A DNA stretch of 64,000 bases from NCBI GenBank assembly GCA_958267355.1, contig OY279575.1, positions 1,100,335 to 1,164,334 of the forward strand. Reading direction: 5' to 3'. How positions within the stretch are numbered: position 1 is the stretch's first letter; every line of letters begins with the position of its first letter. This DNA comes from an uncultured Alphaproteobacteria bacterium (GTDB lineage Bacteria; Pseudomonadota; Alphaproteobacteria; JALCBB01). Below are positions 49,715 to 59,209 of the stretch, piece by piece. The notes below the pieces were generated by a model. That model saw only the letters and a list, made by a program, of their open reading frames with translations, searched no databases and was not told the origin of the DNA. The position numbers and the translations under genes are program-made.

Positions 49715-50509
49715 TCACGAGCGGCGATTTTGCTCGGCAAGACGACTCTTCAAGCCCGCGATTGCCTTGGCGGGATTCAATCCCTTCGGACAAGTCCGCG
49801 TGCAGTTCATAATCGTATGGCAACGATAGAGTTTAAAGTCATCGTCTAAAGCGGCTAGGCGGGCTTCTGTGTCGTCATCGCGCGAGTCTTCTACCCAGCG
49901 GGCGGTCTGCAACAGAGTTGCGGGGCCAAGGTATTTATCGTCATTCCACCAATAACTCGGACAAGATGTAGAACAAGAAAAACACAAGATGCACTCCCAC
50001 AGCCCGTCTAGCTTCTCGCGTTCTTCGGGCGACTGCAACCGCTCGCGTTCGCCCGCAGGCTTTTCACTGCGAAGCCACGGACGCACTTCGTTATATTGCT
50101 TATACGCATTCTGCAAATCAGGCACTAAATCTTTAACCACCCGCATATGCGGTAGCGGCAGTACGCGAATTTCTCCTTTGAGTTCAGACAGGGCTTGGGT
50201 GCAAGCCAGCTTGTTCGTGCCGTTGATATTCATCGCACAGGAACCACAGACTCCTTCGCGACACGAACGGCGAAAGGTCAGCGATGGATCCATTGTGTTC
50301 TTGATATGAATCAGTGCGTCTAGCACCATCGTGCCGATTTTAGATAAATCCACCGTGAATTTGTCCAGTCGTGGTCTTGCCGCCGTAGCCCCATCTTCAG
50401 GCGGACTCCACCGATAGACTGTAAGCGTGCGCGTGTTGCTTCCGCTTTCAGCAGCCCATTCTTTGCCCTTTTCAGGACGACTCATCGGAGGTAAGCGAAA
50501 TTCAGCCAT
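49715..50509 (-). CDS. sdhB: Succinate dehydrogenase iron-sulfur subunit
   Basis: SdhB carries the 2Fe-2S, 4Fe-4S and 3Fe-4S clusters linking flavin to quinone in complex II. Cluster motifs are [38 protein letters not shown] and [17 protein letters not shown]. The ATG at 50509 (MAEFRLPP) is preferred; a longer frame begins at TTG 50521. About 264 residues is normal length. It is the last sdh gene in sdhCDAB, with a short repeated gap before it. Confidence 0.97.
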   Translation of the reverse strand: MAEFRLPPMSRPEKGKEWAAESGSNTRTLTVYRWSPPEDGATAARPRLDKFTVDLSKIGTMVLDALIHIKNTMDPSLTFRRSCREGVCGSCAMNINGTNKLACTQALSELKGEIRVLPLPHMRVVKDLVPDLQNAYKQYNEVRPWLRSEKPAGERERLQSPEEREKLDGLWECILCFSCSTSCPSYWWNDDKYLGPATLLQTARWVEDSRDDDTEARLAALDDDFKLYRCHTIMNCTRTCPKGLNPAKAIAGLKSRLAEQNRRS

Positions 50510-50524
50510 AGAAATACTCAAGTT

Positions 50525-50612
50525 AGCAGTTGCTGGTTCAGGGTTTGCGGTTATTCCGTTAGCAGTCGTAGTTGTGGCTCGGTTAAGGCTCGGTTAACTC
50601 GGCTAAGGCTAG
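50525..50612. repeat. Degenerate tandem repeat between sdhA and sdhB
   Basis: Units of CTCGGTTAAGGCTAGG type and GGTTCAGGGTTTGCGG type fill the sdhA-sdhB gap. No terminator is present, so sdhB is probably still cotranscribed. Confidence 0.7.
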
Positions 50613-50613
50613 G

Positions 50614-52416
50614 TTAATAGGTACGGGCTTTGAGGGGAATCTGTTCAGCGGGCTCGCTAAGCAAACCTTCCACAGCGGACGAATTTGGCTCTAAGGCGAC
50701 GGGGCGTTTGGCAAAGCGCGACTCCCACTTGCCGTCTAGCCACACCAGCGTGTGGGCAAGCCAGTTTTCATCGTCTCTATCAGGATAATCTTCACGCGAA
50801 TGGGCTCCACGCGATTCCGTGCGCCAGTGCGCAGAAGTAATTGTCGCTAGGGCTTGTCCCATCAGGTTTTGGAGCTCAAAAGTTTCCATTAAGTCTGAAT
50901 TCCAAATCAGCGACTTGTCAGCAACGCTGACATCTTTCAAGCCATCTTGGGCGAGTTGCGTAACCTGTTTGACTCCTTCTTCTAATACTTCTCCCGTGCG
51001 GAATACCGCCGCATGATCCTGCATAGATTTCTGCATCTGCAAACGCAACTCCGATGTAGAAACTCCGCCACTCGCGTGACGGGTTTCATCAAACCGCGAC
51101 AAGGCAAATTCTTCACTCGCCTTTGACGGATTGGGTGCAGACGCAGGCTTACCTAAGACCGCCGCACACCGTTTGCCCGCCGCCCGACCAAAGACCACCA
51201 AGTCCAAAAGCGAGTTAGACCCCAAGCGATTGGCTCCATGAACCGAAACGCAAGCCGCTTCGCCAACAGACATTAAGCCTTCACGCAAAGCCCCTTGTTC
51301 ATCATCCAAGACTTCGCCGTGAATGTTGGTCGGAATCCCCCCCATATTGTAATGACAAGTCGGAATAATCGGTATCGGCTCTTTTGTGATATCCACACCC
51401 GCGAAAATTCGTGCCGTTTCTTCAATACCTGGCAAACGCTCGTGAATCACCGAAGCGTCTAAGTGCTCCATATGCAAGTCGGCGCAATCTTTGTTCTTGC
51501 CTGTGCCGCGTCCTGCCCGCACTTCTAAAGTAATGGAGCGACTCACCACATCACGCGAAGCCAAATCCTTCGCGTTCGGAGCATAATCAGGCATAAAGCG
51601 TTTGCCTTCTGAGTTGGTTAAATATCCACCTTCGCCACGCGCACCTTCGGTGATTAAGCACCCGACTCCGTAAATACCCGTTGGATGAAACTGCACGAAT
51701 TCCATATCTTGCAAAGGTACACCGAGCCGTTGCGCCATACCTGCTCCATCGCCCGTGCAGGAATGCGCCGAGGTACAAGAAAAATAAATCCGCCCGTAGC
51801 CCCCCGTAGCCAAGATTACCCGCCTGCCACGGAAACGATGCAAAGTCCCATCGTCTAAGTTCCAAGCCAAAACCCCAACAACGGCTCCGCTTTCATCACA
51901 AAGCAAATCGGTAGCGAAGTACTCAACAAAAAACTCCGTGCCGTGGGCAAGACACTGCTGATAGAGCGCATGCAGAATTGCGTGTCCTGTTCTATCTGCT
52001 GCGGCACAAGTGCGCTGGGCTGTGCCTTTACCGAACTCGGTGGTCATTCCACCAAACGGACGCTGATAAATCTTGCCTTCTTCAGTCCGCGAGAAAGGCA
52101 CGCCGTAATGCTCCAGCTCTATAACCGCCCGCGGAGCTTCGTGCGTCATATAGGCAATTGCATCTTGGTCTCCGAGCCAGTCGCTACCCTTGACCGTGTC
52201 GTACATATGCCACCGCCAATCGTCGGCTCCCATATTGGCGAGTGCTGCTGATATTCCGCCCTGTGCCGCCACCGTATGCGAACGCGTCGGGAAAAGCTTT
52301 GACACACAAGCCACACGCAATCCTGCTACTGAAAGCTCTAGGGTTGCGCGTAGGCCTGCACCGCCGGCTCCGACGATGACAACATCGCTTTCGTGGTCAA
52401 TGATTTCGTACGACAT
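50614..52416 (-). CDS. sdhA: Succinate dehydrogenase flavoprotein subunit
   Basis: SdhA oxidises succinate to fumarate on a covalently bound [19 protein letters not shown] binds FAD, and [19 protein letters not shown] includes the His that carries the flavin (SHT). Substrate motifs [22 protein letters not shown] and [16 protein letters not shown] follow. From the ATG at 52416 ([10 protein letters not shown]) it has 600 residues, the usual size; the frame to 52431 adds five residues. It is followed by sdhB after a repeat-filled gap. Confidence 0.98.
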   Translation of the reverse strand: MSYEIIDHESDVVIVGAGGAGLRATLELSVAGLRVACVSKLFPTRSHTVAAQGGISAALANMGADDWRWHMYDTVKGSDWLGDQDAIAYMTHEAPRAVIELEHYGVPFSRTEEGKIYQRPFGGMTTEFGKGTAQRTCAAADRTGHAILHALYQQCLAHGTEFFVEYFATDLLCDESGAVVGVLAWNLDDGTLHRFRGRRVILATGGYGRIYFSCTSAHSCTGDGAGMAQRLGVPLQDMEFVQFHPTGIYGVGCLITEGARGEGGYLTNSEGKRFMPDYAPNAKDLASRDVVSRSITLEVRAGRGTGKNKDCADLHMEHLDASVIHERLPGIEETARIFAGVDITKEPIPIIPTCHYNMGGIPTNIHGEVLDDEQGALREGLMSVGEAACVSVHGANRLGSNSLLDLVVFGRAAGKRCAAVLGKPASAPNPSKASEEFALSRFDETRHASGGVSTSELRLQMQKSMQDHAAVFRTGEVLEEGVKQVTQLAQDGLKDVSVADKSLIWNSDLMETFELQNLMGQALATITSAHWRTESRGAHSREDYPDRDDENWLAHTLVWLDGKWESRFAKRPVALEPNSSAVEGLLSEPAEQIPLKARTY

Positions 52417-52427
52417 AGGATATGCTC

Positions 52428-52787
52428 TCAACCGCGAGCGAGTAGAAACAGCCCGACCAACCCAAAGCCCAAGGAAAGCCCCAGCACAAAGTAGATTACA
52501 TTCTTCACCACACTACGGCGGGCAGGATTGTGAATGTAATCGGTAAGAATTTCTGTGGCTCCTAAAGCGGCGTGCCAGTAGGCGACAAGGAAGAAAGTCG
52601 AAAACAACACCAGCGACAGCGGATTATCCGCCCAACGCACGACTTCTTCGCGCGAGCTACGAAACAGATTGATTGAAGCCGCAACAAACCAGACTCCCAA
52701 CGGAGTCAAAAGCACAGCCGTAACTCTTTGTGCCGCCCAATGGCGAGTCGTGCCACGATGCAAAGCAAAAAGTGCGAGCGGTTTCAT
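52428..52787 (-). CDS. sdhD: Succinate dehydrogenase membrane anchor SdhD
   Basis: The 119-residue product (ATG at 52787, [27 protein letters not shown]) is a three-helix membrane protein. Helices lie at about 23-42, 51-72 and 93-115. [23 protein letters not shown] includes the heme and quinone-side His. It overlaps or abuts sdhC and sdhA as expected. Confidence 0.93.
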   Translation of the reverse strand: MKPLALFALHRGTTRHWAAQRVTAVLLTPLGVWFVAASINLFRSSREEVVRWADNPLSLVLFSTFFLVAYWHAALGATEILTDYIHNPARRSVVKNVIYFVLGLSLGFGLVGLFLLARG

Positions 52788-52798
52788 GGTTGCGCTCC

Positions 52799-53191
52799 TT
52801 AGGTTCCGACCCACACGGCAAGGGTGAGTAGCAGAGTTAAAACAATAACGATATATCCCGAGCGATAGACCTGCGGAAGCTCTAAGCCGAGATTAAAGTC
52901 CCACAGCAGATGGCGCACGCCGTTGAGCAGGTGGTAGAAGAAAGCGGCGGTGAATCCGATTTGCACCAGCTTGCCGAACCACGAGAAGAAGATAATTTTT
53001 ACCAGTGCGCTTGCCTGTGCGTTTTGTCCGAGGAAGAAGAGCCAGAAAGACAGCGCGACGAGTCCGATGATTAGCGCGACTCCTGACAGGCGGTGGGCGA
53101 TGGACAGCAACGAAGTCAGCTGCCAGCGATAGGCACTCAGGTGCGGCGAAAGCGGACGATCAGCCTGCGGCGTATTGTCGGAAGAAGTCAT
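52799..53191 (-). CDS. sdhC: Succinate dehydrogenase cytochrome b556 subunit SdhC
   Basis: SdhC is the first gene of the minus-strand sdhCDAB operon. The 130-residue protein has RPLSPHLSAYRWQLTSLLSIAHRLSGVALI, the SdhC signature with the Ser-x-x-His-Arg quinone site, and HLLNGVRHLLWD with the heme-axial His. Three membrane helices are evident. The operon promoter should lie in 53192-53286, which also contains GAAGCCTG-type repeats. Confidence 0.95.
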   Translation of the reverse strand: MTSSDNTPQADRPLSPHLSAYRWQLTSLLSIAHRLSGVALIIGLVALSFWLFFLGQNAQASALVKIIFFSWFGKLVQIGFTAAFFYHLLNGVRHLLWDFNLGLELPQVYRSGYIVIVLTLLLTLAVWVGT

Positions 53192-53286
53192 TGGCAGTGC
53201 GGACTAGCTTCCCTATGGTAGGGGTAGGGGGCATAAAGTGCAAAGCCTGTCTTGTAGGCTTCACTGGCAGGCTTCAGGGGCGGGCT

Positions 53287-54570
53287 TCAGGGACTTGCGC
53301 GTCTTGCTTGGTCTTGCACGGAAAGAGCCAACCAGGCGGCGACAGCGGTAATGGCGGGAAAGGCGTAGATTCCAGGCACGAGCAGGGGGTTTGCGGCTAC
53401 AAGGTCAAGCCAGAAGTTGGCGCAAAGCACCAGCACGATGGCGGCGGAGAAGGCAAGCGAGAGCCTACGGCGGCGGCTTGCGGGGGTATGGACTAAGATT
53501 GCGGCAAGGGCGAGCAGAGCCAAGGCGGGAGGCCATAAGGGCAAGGCGATTCTGCGGTGTGCTTCGGCTAGGAATTCGCCTTTTCGTTCGGCGTAATTTT
53601 GGCTGTAATTTTGCGCGTAGTTTTGCGGCAGGGTTGCGGACAGGTTTGTCTGCCCTTCGCTTGGGTCAGATCTGTTGGCGCGGATTCCTGTACTTGGCGG
53701 ATGATCTGCACTGGCTAGATTAAACAGCTCATTCAAGGAAAGTTCTACGCGATGCACACGCCTTGGAGACTCAGGCGGTCTTTCAAGTACTAGGCTATGG
53801 CGGTCAAACTGCAACCAATAGGCGGAAGAATTTTCTGCCTTGTTTATTTCTGGGTTTGTTTCTGGGTTTATTTCTGGGTTTATTTCTGGGTTTATTTCTG
53901 AATTTGTTTCTTGTTCTGGTTCTGCTTCTGTGTGTAGTTCGTGGCGCACACCTTCGGCGAGTAGCAGGCGAAAGCCATCTTCGTGAATGGAAAGCCTGCC
54001 ACTACGGGCATATAAAATGCTTGTGCGGGTTGGTTCGCGATGGTCATAGATCATTAAGTTGCGCAGGTCTCCGTTGGGTGCGCGTTTTTCCATCCACAGG
54101 ATTACGCCGTCGGTTAGGGTGATGAATTGTTCGGCTTGCAGTACGGTTGAGAAAAGTTCTGTTGAACGGGCTTCGCGTAGGTCCATAAACCGCTTAAACG
54201 CCAAGGGAGCAACCAGCATTGTATTTAGCACCAAAAAGCATGAGACGACTCCTGCGACTGCTAAAATCGGTATGGCGATTTTGCGTTTTGACATACCTAG
54301 AGCTTGGGCGGCGATGATTTCGCTATCGTCTTCTAGGTTTACAAAGGCTGAGACGACAGCCAGAAACAACGCTAAGGGCAGGAACACATCTACGTACCGC
54401 CAAATCAGCAAGAACAGGAGCCACAAAACCGTCAGAGCTGACCAACTGCGTTCTAGTGAAGTTTCGGCAAACCGCGGAGCCTGAACCAACCAGAAAAGCA
54501 TCAGAAACGCGGGCGCGATAACGATGAAGTTAAGCGCGACATGGCGCAGGAAGTGGCGGCTTAAGGTCAT
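53287..54570 (-). CDS. lptF: Lipopolysaccharide export permease LptF/LptG family
   Basis: LptF and LptG form the membrane part of the Lpt ABC transporter, which pulls LPS from the inner membrane. The 427-residue product has six membrane segments, three on each side of a periplasmic domain. It shows family features (LEDDSEIIAAQALGMSKRKIAIPIL). Residues about 223-243 are an Asn/Pro/Glu/Ile repeat (EINPEINPEI), and there is an NYAQNYSQNYA run near 325. Both expansions are in the periplasmic linker. No partner gene is adjacent, and F versus G cannot be settled. Confidence 0.86.
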   Translation of the reverse strand: MTLSRHFLRHVALNFIVIAPAFLMLFWLVQAPRFAETSLERSWSALTVLWLLFLLIWRYVDVFLPLALFLAVVSAFVNLEDDSEIIAAQALGMSKRKIAIPILAVAGVVSCFLVLNTMLVAPLAFKRFMDLREARSTELFSTVLQAEQFITLTDGVILWMEKRAPNGDLRNLMIYDHREPTRTSILYARSGRLSIHEDGFRLLLAEGVRHELHTEAEPEQETNSEINPEINPEINPETNPEINKAENSSAYWLQFDRHSLVLERPPESPRRVHRVELSLNELFNLASADHPPSTGIRANRSDPSEGQTNLSATLPQNYAQNYSQNYAERKGEFLAEAHRRIALPLWPPALALLALAAILVHTPASRRRRLSLAFSAAIVLVLCANFWLDLVAANPLLVPGIYAFPAITAVAAWLALSVQDQARRASP

Positions 54571-54988
54571 CGTGGTGGCGGGGTTAGCAAAGCCATAGAA
54601 GGGATGCAGATGGGCAGGGTGCAGATAGGCGGGGTATAGATAGGCGGGGTATAGACAGGCGGCGTGCAGATAAGCAAGGTGCAGGTAGGCAGGGTACAGG
54701 TAAGCAAGGTGCAGGTAGGCAGGGTATAGATAAGCAAGGTGTAGGCAGGGTACAGATAAGCAAGGTGCAGGTAGGCAAGGTGTAGTTGGGCGGGATTTAG
54801 GTGGCGGCTAGGCGGAGTGTAAATGAGCCAAGTTTTACGCAGCTTTATCGGAGCGGGCTAGCGTGAATTATGGCTGGACGGAGCGAAAAATGCTAATTTA
54901 GATTTGTCTGCGGGGGGTTTTGCGTATATCGGAGGGTTACCCTCCCCTATGATGCCGAGTTAGAGAGCCTGAAGCCTCCTGAAGCCAT
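54571..54988. other. Gene-free gap: tandem array and palindrome before trxB
   Basis: From about 54590 to 54790 there are many degenerate 14-16 base units (GCAGGTAGGCAGGGTATAG, GATAAGCAAGGT types). Beyond this is ordinary sequence with a perfect palindrome, GGAGGGT-T-ACCCTCC, at 54931-54945, about 45 bases before the trxB start. Direct repeats CCTGAAGCC also occur just before the start codon. No gene is seen. Confidence 0.75.
54931..54945. promoter_or_regulatory. Palindromic site upstream of trxB
   Basis: The 15-base palindrome GGAGGGTTACCCTCC has 7-base arms around one base. It sits near where the trxB promoter or leader should be. It could be an operator for the neighbouring LysR-type or another regulator; no partner is established. 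Confidence 0.4.
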
Positions 54989-55936
54989 ATGAAATGCGAA
55001 ATTTTGATACTGGGCTCTGGTCCTGCGGGCTGGACAGCTGCTCTCTATGCGGCGCGGGCTAATCGTCGTCCTGTTGTGGTGCGCGGGCTTCAGCCTGGCG
55101 GACAGCTTTCCATCACGACCGATGTGGAAAACTATCCAGGCTTTGCCGAAGTGATTCAAGGCCCATGGCTAATGGAGCAAATGGAAGCCCAAGCCCGCAC
55201 GGCAGGCACCGAAGTCATAGACGATTTGATAACCGAAGTGCGTTTAGAGCAGGGGACTCCGTTTGTCTGTGTCGGTGATGGCGGGGCGGAGTACTACGGC
55301 GAAACGCTTATCATCGCCACAGGAGCGCAAGCCCGTTGGCTCGGCTTGGAGAGTGAAACAAAGTTTCGCGGACACGGTGTGTCCGCCTGTGCGACCTGCG
55401 ATGGATTTTTCTTTCGCGGCATGGAAGTAGCTGTCGTGGGCGGCGGCAACACGGCGGCGGAAGAAGCTTTATTTTTGACTAACTTTGCCAGTCGGGTGCA
55501 TTTGGTGCATCGGCGTGATGTGATGCGGGCGGAAAAGGTTTTGCAGGATCGGGTTTTGCGTAACGAGAAAATTGTTCCGCATTGGAATCGTGAAGTGGCT
55601 GAAGTGCTAGGAGATAACGAGCCGCTTGGAGTTACGGCTATTCGGCTTCGGGCGACTGGTGATGGAGCAAATGGAGCGGCAGATGAAACCTTGCCTGTTG
55701 CGGGGGTATTTATTGCGATTGGACATGATCCTGCCACGGGTTTGTTTAAGGGCAAGTTAAAAATGGATGCACACGGCTATATTCAAACGGCTCCTGACTC
55801 TACGGCGACGGAAATTCGCGGAGTCTATGCTGCGGGTGATGTGCGTGATGCGGTCTATCGGCAGGCGGTAACGGCGGCGGGAATGGGCTGTATGGCAGCT
55901 CTGGAAGCCGAGCGGTTTCTTGCCGAGCGAGAATAG
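54989..55936 (+). CDS. trxB: Thioredoxin reductase
   Basis: TrxB transfers electrons from NADPH through FAD to thioredoxin. The 315-residue protein has LILGSGPAGWTAALYAARA (FAD), GGQLSITTDVENYPGF, the redox-active SACATCDGFFFRG (Cys134, Cys137) and AVVGGGNTAAEEALFL (NADPH). YAAGDVRDAVYRQAVTAAGMG lies near the C-terminus. Length is typical. It is followed by a LysR-type gene, a pairing common in alphaproteobacteria, after a repeat-filled gap. Confidence 0.97.
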   Translation: MKCEILILGSGPAGWTAALYAARANRRPVVVRGLQPGGQLSITTDVENYPGFAEVIQGPWLMEQMEAQARTAGTEVIDDLITEVRLEQGTPFVCVGDGGAEYYGETLIIATGAQARWLGLESETKFRGHGVSACATCDGFFFRGMEVAVVGGGNTAAEEALFLTNFASRVHLVHRRDVMRAEKVLQDRVLRNEKIVPHWNREVAEVLGDNEPLGVTAIRLRATGDGANGAADETLPVAGVFIAIGHDPATGLFKGKLKMDAHGYIQTAPDSTATEIRGVYAAGDVRDAVYRQAVTAAGMGCMAALEAERFLAERE

Positions 55937-55939
55937 GGC

Positions 55940-56085
55940 AAGGCTAAAGCACGGGGCTACGGGGCAAGGTTAAAGCACAGGACTACGGCACAGGGTTAAA
56001 GCGCAAGGCTACGGATACGATTACGGCACGGGGCTAAGGATACGATTGCGGCACAAGAGTACAAGACAAGGTTAAAGCGCAGGAG
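55940..56085. repeat. Degenerate tandem repeat between trxB and lysR
   Basis: Seven or eight units of about 18-20 bases (AAAGCACAGGACTACGGCAC type) fill the gap completely, from the trxB stop almost to the lysR start. Confidence 0.85.
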
Positions 56086-56093
56086 TAAAGCAA

Positions 56094-56990
56094 ATGGATT
56101 GGGACAAGCTACGCGGCTTTCACACAGTCGCAGAACACCTAAACATGGCACACGCCAGCCGTGTGCTGGATATTTCGCCCAGTGCGATTAGCCGCCAGAT
56201 TTCTTCTTTGGAAAGCGATTTGGGGTGCAAGCTGTTTCACCGTCATGCGCGGGGTTTGTCGCTGACCGAGCAGGGGAACTTAATGTATCAGGCGGTGCAC
56301 GAAATGGTGAACCGCTTCGCCCAAGTGGAAGCCCAAGTCGGAGAGTCACGCACCGAACCCAAGGGCTTGGTGCGGATTGTTGCAGGTACTTCTTTGGGGG
56401 GTGATTGGGTGGCTCCGCGTTTGGCGGCTTTTTTGGATACCTATCCTGAAATTCGTGCGGAACTTGCTTTGCGTGAAGATATTGTTTTGGAAGATGGCGC
56501 ACACGATATAGCAATCGTCTATGAACGCCCACACGAAGCGCACTTGGTCTTCCGCCACCTGATGGAGTTCAGTATCTGCGCCTATGCATCTCCTGAATAC
56601 TTGGCAAAATACGGAGTGCCAAGCACTCCCGACGACTTAGACAATCACCGCATTATTAGCCACCACGGTTTGAGTCCCTTTCCGGGGATTGATTGGCTTT
56701 TGAAAATCGGACGTGACAATCACCGTCCGCGTCAGCCAACCGTGCGTATGGATAACACCTTCGCCATGCGTCGTGCCGCCAGCACCAGTGCGGGGCTTGC
56801 GCCAATTCCGCACTTTATGGCAGAAGCCCGCTCTGACCTTGTCCGCGTCTTGAGCGACTATGAAGCTCCGCGCCTTGATGTTTGGCTTGTCTATCCTGAA
56901 GCCTTGCGTAAAAATCGCCGTATAGAAGTTTTGATTGAATATTTGGTGGCTGAGGCAAAGCGCGATTGTCTGACACTAGAAGCGGCGTAA
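56094..56990 (+). CDS. LysR-family transcriptional regulator
   Basis: The 298-residue protein has an N-terminal winged helix-turn-helix (about 3-62: LRGFHTVAEHLNMAHASRVLDISPSAISRQISSLE). A substrate-binding domain follows (GLVRIVAGTSLGGDWVAPRLAAFLDTYPEIRAEL). The helix-turn-helix signature is complete. Its position downstream of trxB suggests control of redox or nearby metabolic genes, but the inducer is unknown. Confidence 0.93.
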   Translation: MDWDKLRGFHTVAEHLNMAHASRVLDISPSAISRQISSLESDLGCKLFHRHARGLSLTEQGNLMYQAVHEMVNRFAQVEAQVGESRTEPKGLVRIVAGTSLGGDWVAPRLAAFLDTYPEIRAELALREDIVLEDGAHDIAIVYERPHEAHLVFRHLMEFSICAYASPEYLAKYGVPSTPDDLDNHRIISHHGLSPFPGIDWLLKIGRDNHRPRQPTVRMDNTFAMRRAASTSAGLAPIPHFMAEARSDLVRVLSDYEAPRLDVWLVYPEALRKNRRIEVLIEYLVAEAKRDCLTLEAA

Positions 56991-57048
56991 GCCTGCGACT
57001 AGACGAATACGCCCACAAGCAAACGATTAAGCCTACGGTTAGACGATT

Positions 57049-57723
57049 ATGAAACGCGGCTTTATGAAACGTGGCGGGGCGATACTGCTCTTGGTGCTTG
57101 GCGTGGCGGGCTATGTGCCGCCTGTATCTGCCGCTACCAACGAAACGCCAACGGCAAACGCCGAAGCCTTAGCACAGGAAAATGCATCTTTCCGCCGTGC
57201 CTTAGATTGGCTGAGTGGAATTAACAATATGTCAGGCGAGTTTTTTCAAATCTCGTCCGATGGTACGCAAGACGCAGGACGAATTGTACTGTTGCGTCCG
57301 AACCGCGTGCGGCTTGATTATGTTTCGCAACCGATTATCTTGCTTGCCGATGGAATCAACTGGGTTTTGTATGATCGCAAGCAACAGACCAAAGGCGAAG
57401 TGCTTTTGTCTTCTTCGCCTCTTAGCTTTTTGTTGGCAAACGAGCCAGACCTATCGCGGATTTATATTTCAGCCATCGCCGATGAAAGCGCATTCCTAGA
57501 AATCACTATGAGCGACTCCAAGCACCCCGAAGCAGGGACTCTTACACTAGAATTCACGCAAGCCCCCTTCGCCCTACACGGCTGGCGGATACGCGATGCC
57601 CAAGGTACCCATACCCGTATTACTTTGGTGAATCCGCGTTGGAACCTAGAAGACGATCTAGCCCCCAAACGCTCTGTATTCCGCAATGACCAGTTTAAGG
57701 TTAAGACTACCCCTGAGCGTTAG
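57049..57723 (+). CDS. lolA: Outer-membrane lipoprotein carrier LolA-like
   Basis: LolA carries lipoproteins across the periplasm. The 224-residue product has a signal peptide (core ILLLVLGVAGYVPPVSAA) and the LolA fold: WLSGINNMSGEFFQISSDGTQDAGRIVLLRPNRVRLDYV, then LLADGINWVLYDRKQQTKGEV. The Met-Lys-Arg-Gly start is duplicated (MKRGFMKRGG) by a local DNA repeat, so either Met may start. It overlaps the convergent gene's end by 17 bases. Confidence 0.88.
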   Translation: MKRGFMKRGGAILLLVLGVAGYVPPVSAATNETPTANAEALAQENASFRRALDWLSGINNMSGEFFQISSDGTQDAGRIVLLRPNRVRLDYVSQPIILLADGINWVLYDRKQQTKGEVLLSSSPLSFLLANEPDLSRIYISAIADESAFLEITMSDSKHPEAGTLTLEFTQAPFALHGWRIRDAQGTHTRITLVNPRWNLEDDLAPKRSVFRNDQFKVKTTPER

Positions 57724-58507
57724 GGCTTCGCAGACTAACCTGCCCTTTGTCTTTGTAGCCTGCCTTTAAGAATGGGCGGGCAAGGAGCAGTAAAAAGCTT
57801 CTATCCCCTGACACGCCTACGACACCGATTGGCATATCGGCAAACCGCTCCGAGTCGGTAGTCGTAGAAAAAAGTTTATCCCAAAACGAAAAAATCGTGC
57901 CGTAGCGCGAGTCGGTATCACTCCGCACGGCATGGTGATGCACCCAGTGAATGGAAGGCGTAATAATCACCTTTGACAAAATAGCTTCCAAACGCGGCGG
58001 CAAACGCAGATTAGAGTGATGAAAAATTGCCGCCAACAAAACCAAAGTCTCAAAGATAACCACCGAAGCCAACGGCACAGCCAAAAGAAAAATAAACGCT
58101 CCACGGACAAACGCCGACAAAGCCACTTCGCCAAAATGAAAGCGCAAAGCCGTGGTTACATCCAGCGTTTCGTCTAGGTGATGAACTTCGTGAAAACGCC
58201 ACAGAAACGGCACTTCGTGATTGGCACGATGCCACGCCCAAATCCACAGATCTAAGATGATTAAATCCACTGCTAACGCCCAGCCGCCTGAAAAGAAGTC
58301 AGGTCTCCACGCCAAGGAATGCATCGCCGCAAAGATCGTAACAGGCAAAACCAACAGAGGCGAAAGTAACACCGTGCCAAGCCACAAACCCAGATTGCGT
58401 AGCATACGGCGGGCGGGCAAAGCAGGAGACGCAGGGGCAAGCCGCTCGGCAAGTGCCAAGCTGACAAACCACAAAGGCACCAGAAGAACTTTGAAGAGAA
58501 GAAACAT
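57707..58507 (-). CDS. Sterol desaturase/fatty acid hydroxylase-type membrane protein
   Basis: The 266-residue protein belongs to the di-iron fatty-acid hydroxylase superfamily. His clusters HRANH (93-97), HEVHH (106-110), HH at 163-164 and HWVHHH (187-192) are the expected metal ligands. Four or five membrane segments are present. Family members hydroxylate or desaturate lipids, carotenoids or sterols; the substrate is unknown. It lies 39 bases after soxG in the same direction but probably acts in lipid metabolism. The 3' end overlaps lolA convergently. Confidence 0.85.
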   Translation of the reverse strand: MFLLFKVLLVPLWFVSLALAERLAPASPALPARRMLRNLGLWLGTVLLSPLLVLPVTIFAAMHSLAWRPDFFSGGWALAVDLIILDLWIWAWHRANHEVPFLWRFHEVHHLDETLDVTTALRFHFGEVALSAFVRGAFIFLLAVPLASVVIFETLVLLAAIFHHSNLRLPPRLEAILSKVIITPSIHWVHHHAVRSDTDSRYGTIFSFWDKLFSTTTDSERFADMPIGVVGVSGDRSFLLLLARPFLKAGYKDKGQVSLRSPNAQG

Positions 58508-58546
58508 CTTGTGTGCGAACTAGACACACGCGCAAGCACGACTTGC

Positions 58547-59191
58547 CTAATCAATTACCACTCCGTAGGGACGAGCGGTTTCGCGAACCAGATTCAAGAA
58601 CCAGCGGGCGTAAGAACGGCGCATAATACACCGCCACGGCAAATCAGAGTCTTCGCTGTGGTGCAAGACCGCAGGGATTTGCGCCACCACTGTTCCCGTT
58701 GCTGTGCCGACGGGCAAGCTGTCAAAATCCAGCGGACAAAACTGCGCCATCACAGTTGTGAATTCAGCTCCGCCAAGTGCGACTAGTACCCGCTCGTTGG
58801 AAAGATCGGTAGCTTGTCCGTGCGCCCCCGCCGATAGAGCCGCTTCGCACTGGGCTTCTAGGGCTTCGCCTGTGGCACCGATTCCCTGCCCCGTGGCTTG
58901 CCCCGTATCTTGCCCTGTGGCTTGCCCCGTATCCTGTATGGGGGCTTGCACCAGTAGCGCACTATCAGGACCTATCCGCAGAAAGCCTGTATTGCCTCCC
59001 TGAGCCGATTCGGTGACGGGGGGCAGTGATACACCCACAGCTTCGGCAAACTGCTCCAGAACGGCTTCTGAGCCGCGTACAGACACCACCACCGCAGGCC
59101 ACAGGGTCTGCGCCCGAAACCCCGCCTGTCCGCCCACCAGATGACTATGGGCAGTGTCAGCAAAAGGAGTCGCCGCTTGGTAGGTCTTCAT
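58547..59191 (-). CDS. soxG: Sarcosine oxidase gamma subunit
   Basis: SoxG is part of heterotetrameric sarcosine oxidase, which demethylates sarcosine to glycine. The 214-residue protein fits the family, with FRAQTLWPAVVVSVRGSEAVLEQFAEAVGVSLP near the start and RCIMRRSYARWFLNLVRETARPYG at the end. Residues about 86-104 are a Gly/Gln/Ala/Thr repeat (DTGQATGQ copies) absent from typical SoxG, from local DNA repeats. It is the last sox gene, 18 bases after soxA. Confidence 0.9.
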   Translation of the reverse strand: MKTYQAATPFADTAHSHLVGGQAGFRAQTLWPAVVVSVRGSEAVLEQFAEAVGVSLPPVTESAQGGNTGFLRIGPDSALLVQAPIQDTGQATGQDTGQATGQGIGATGEALEAQCEAALSAGAHGQATDLSNERVLVALGGAEFTTVMAQFCPLDFDSLPVGTATGTVVAQIPAVLHHSEDSDLPWRCIMRRSYARWFLNLVRETARPYGVVID

Positions 59192-59209
59192 GGCTCGTAT
59201 CCCCTGTCT

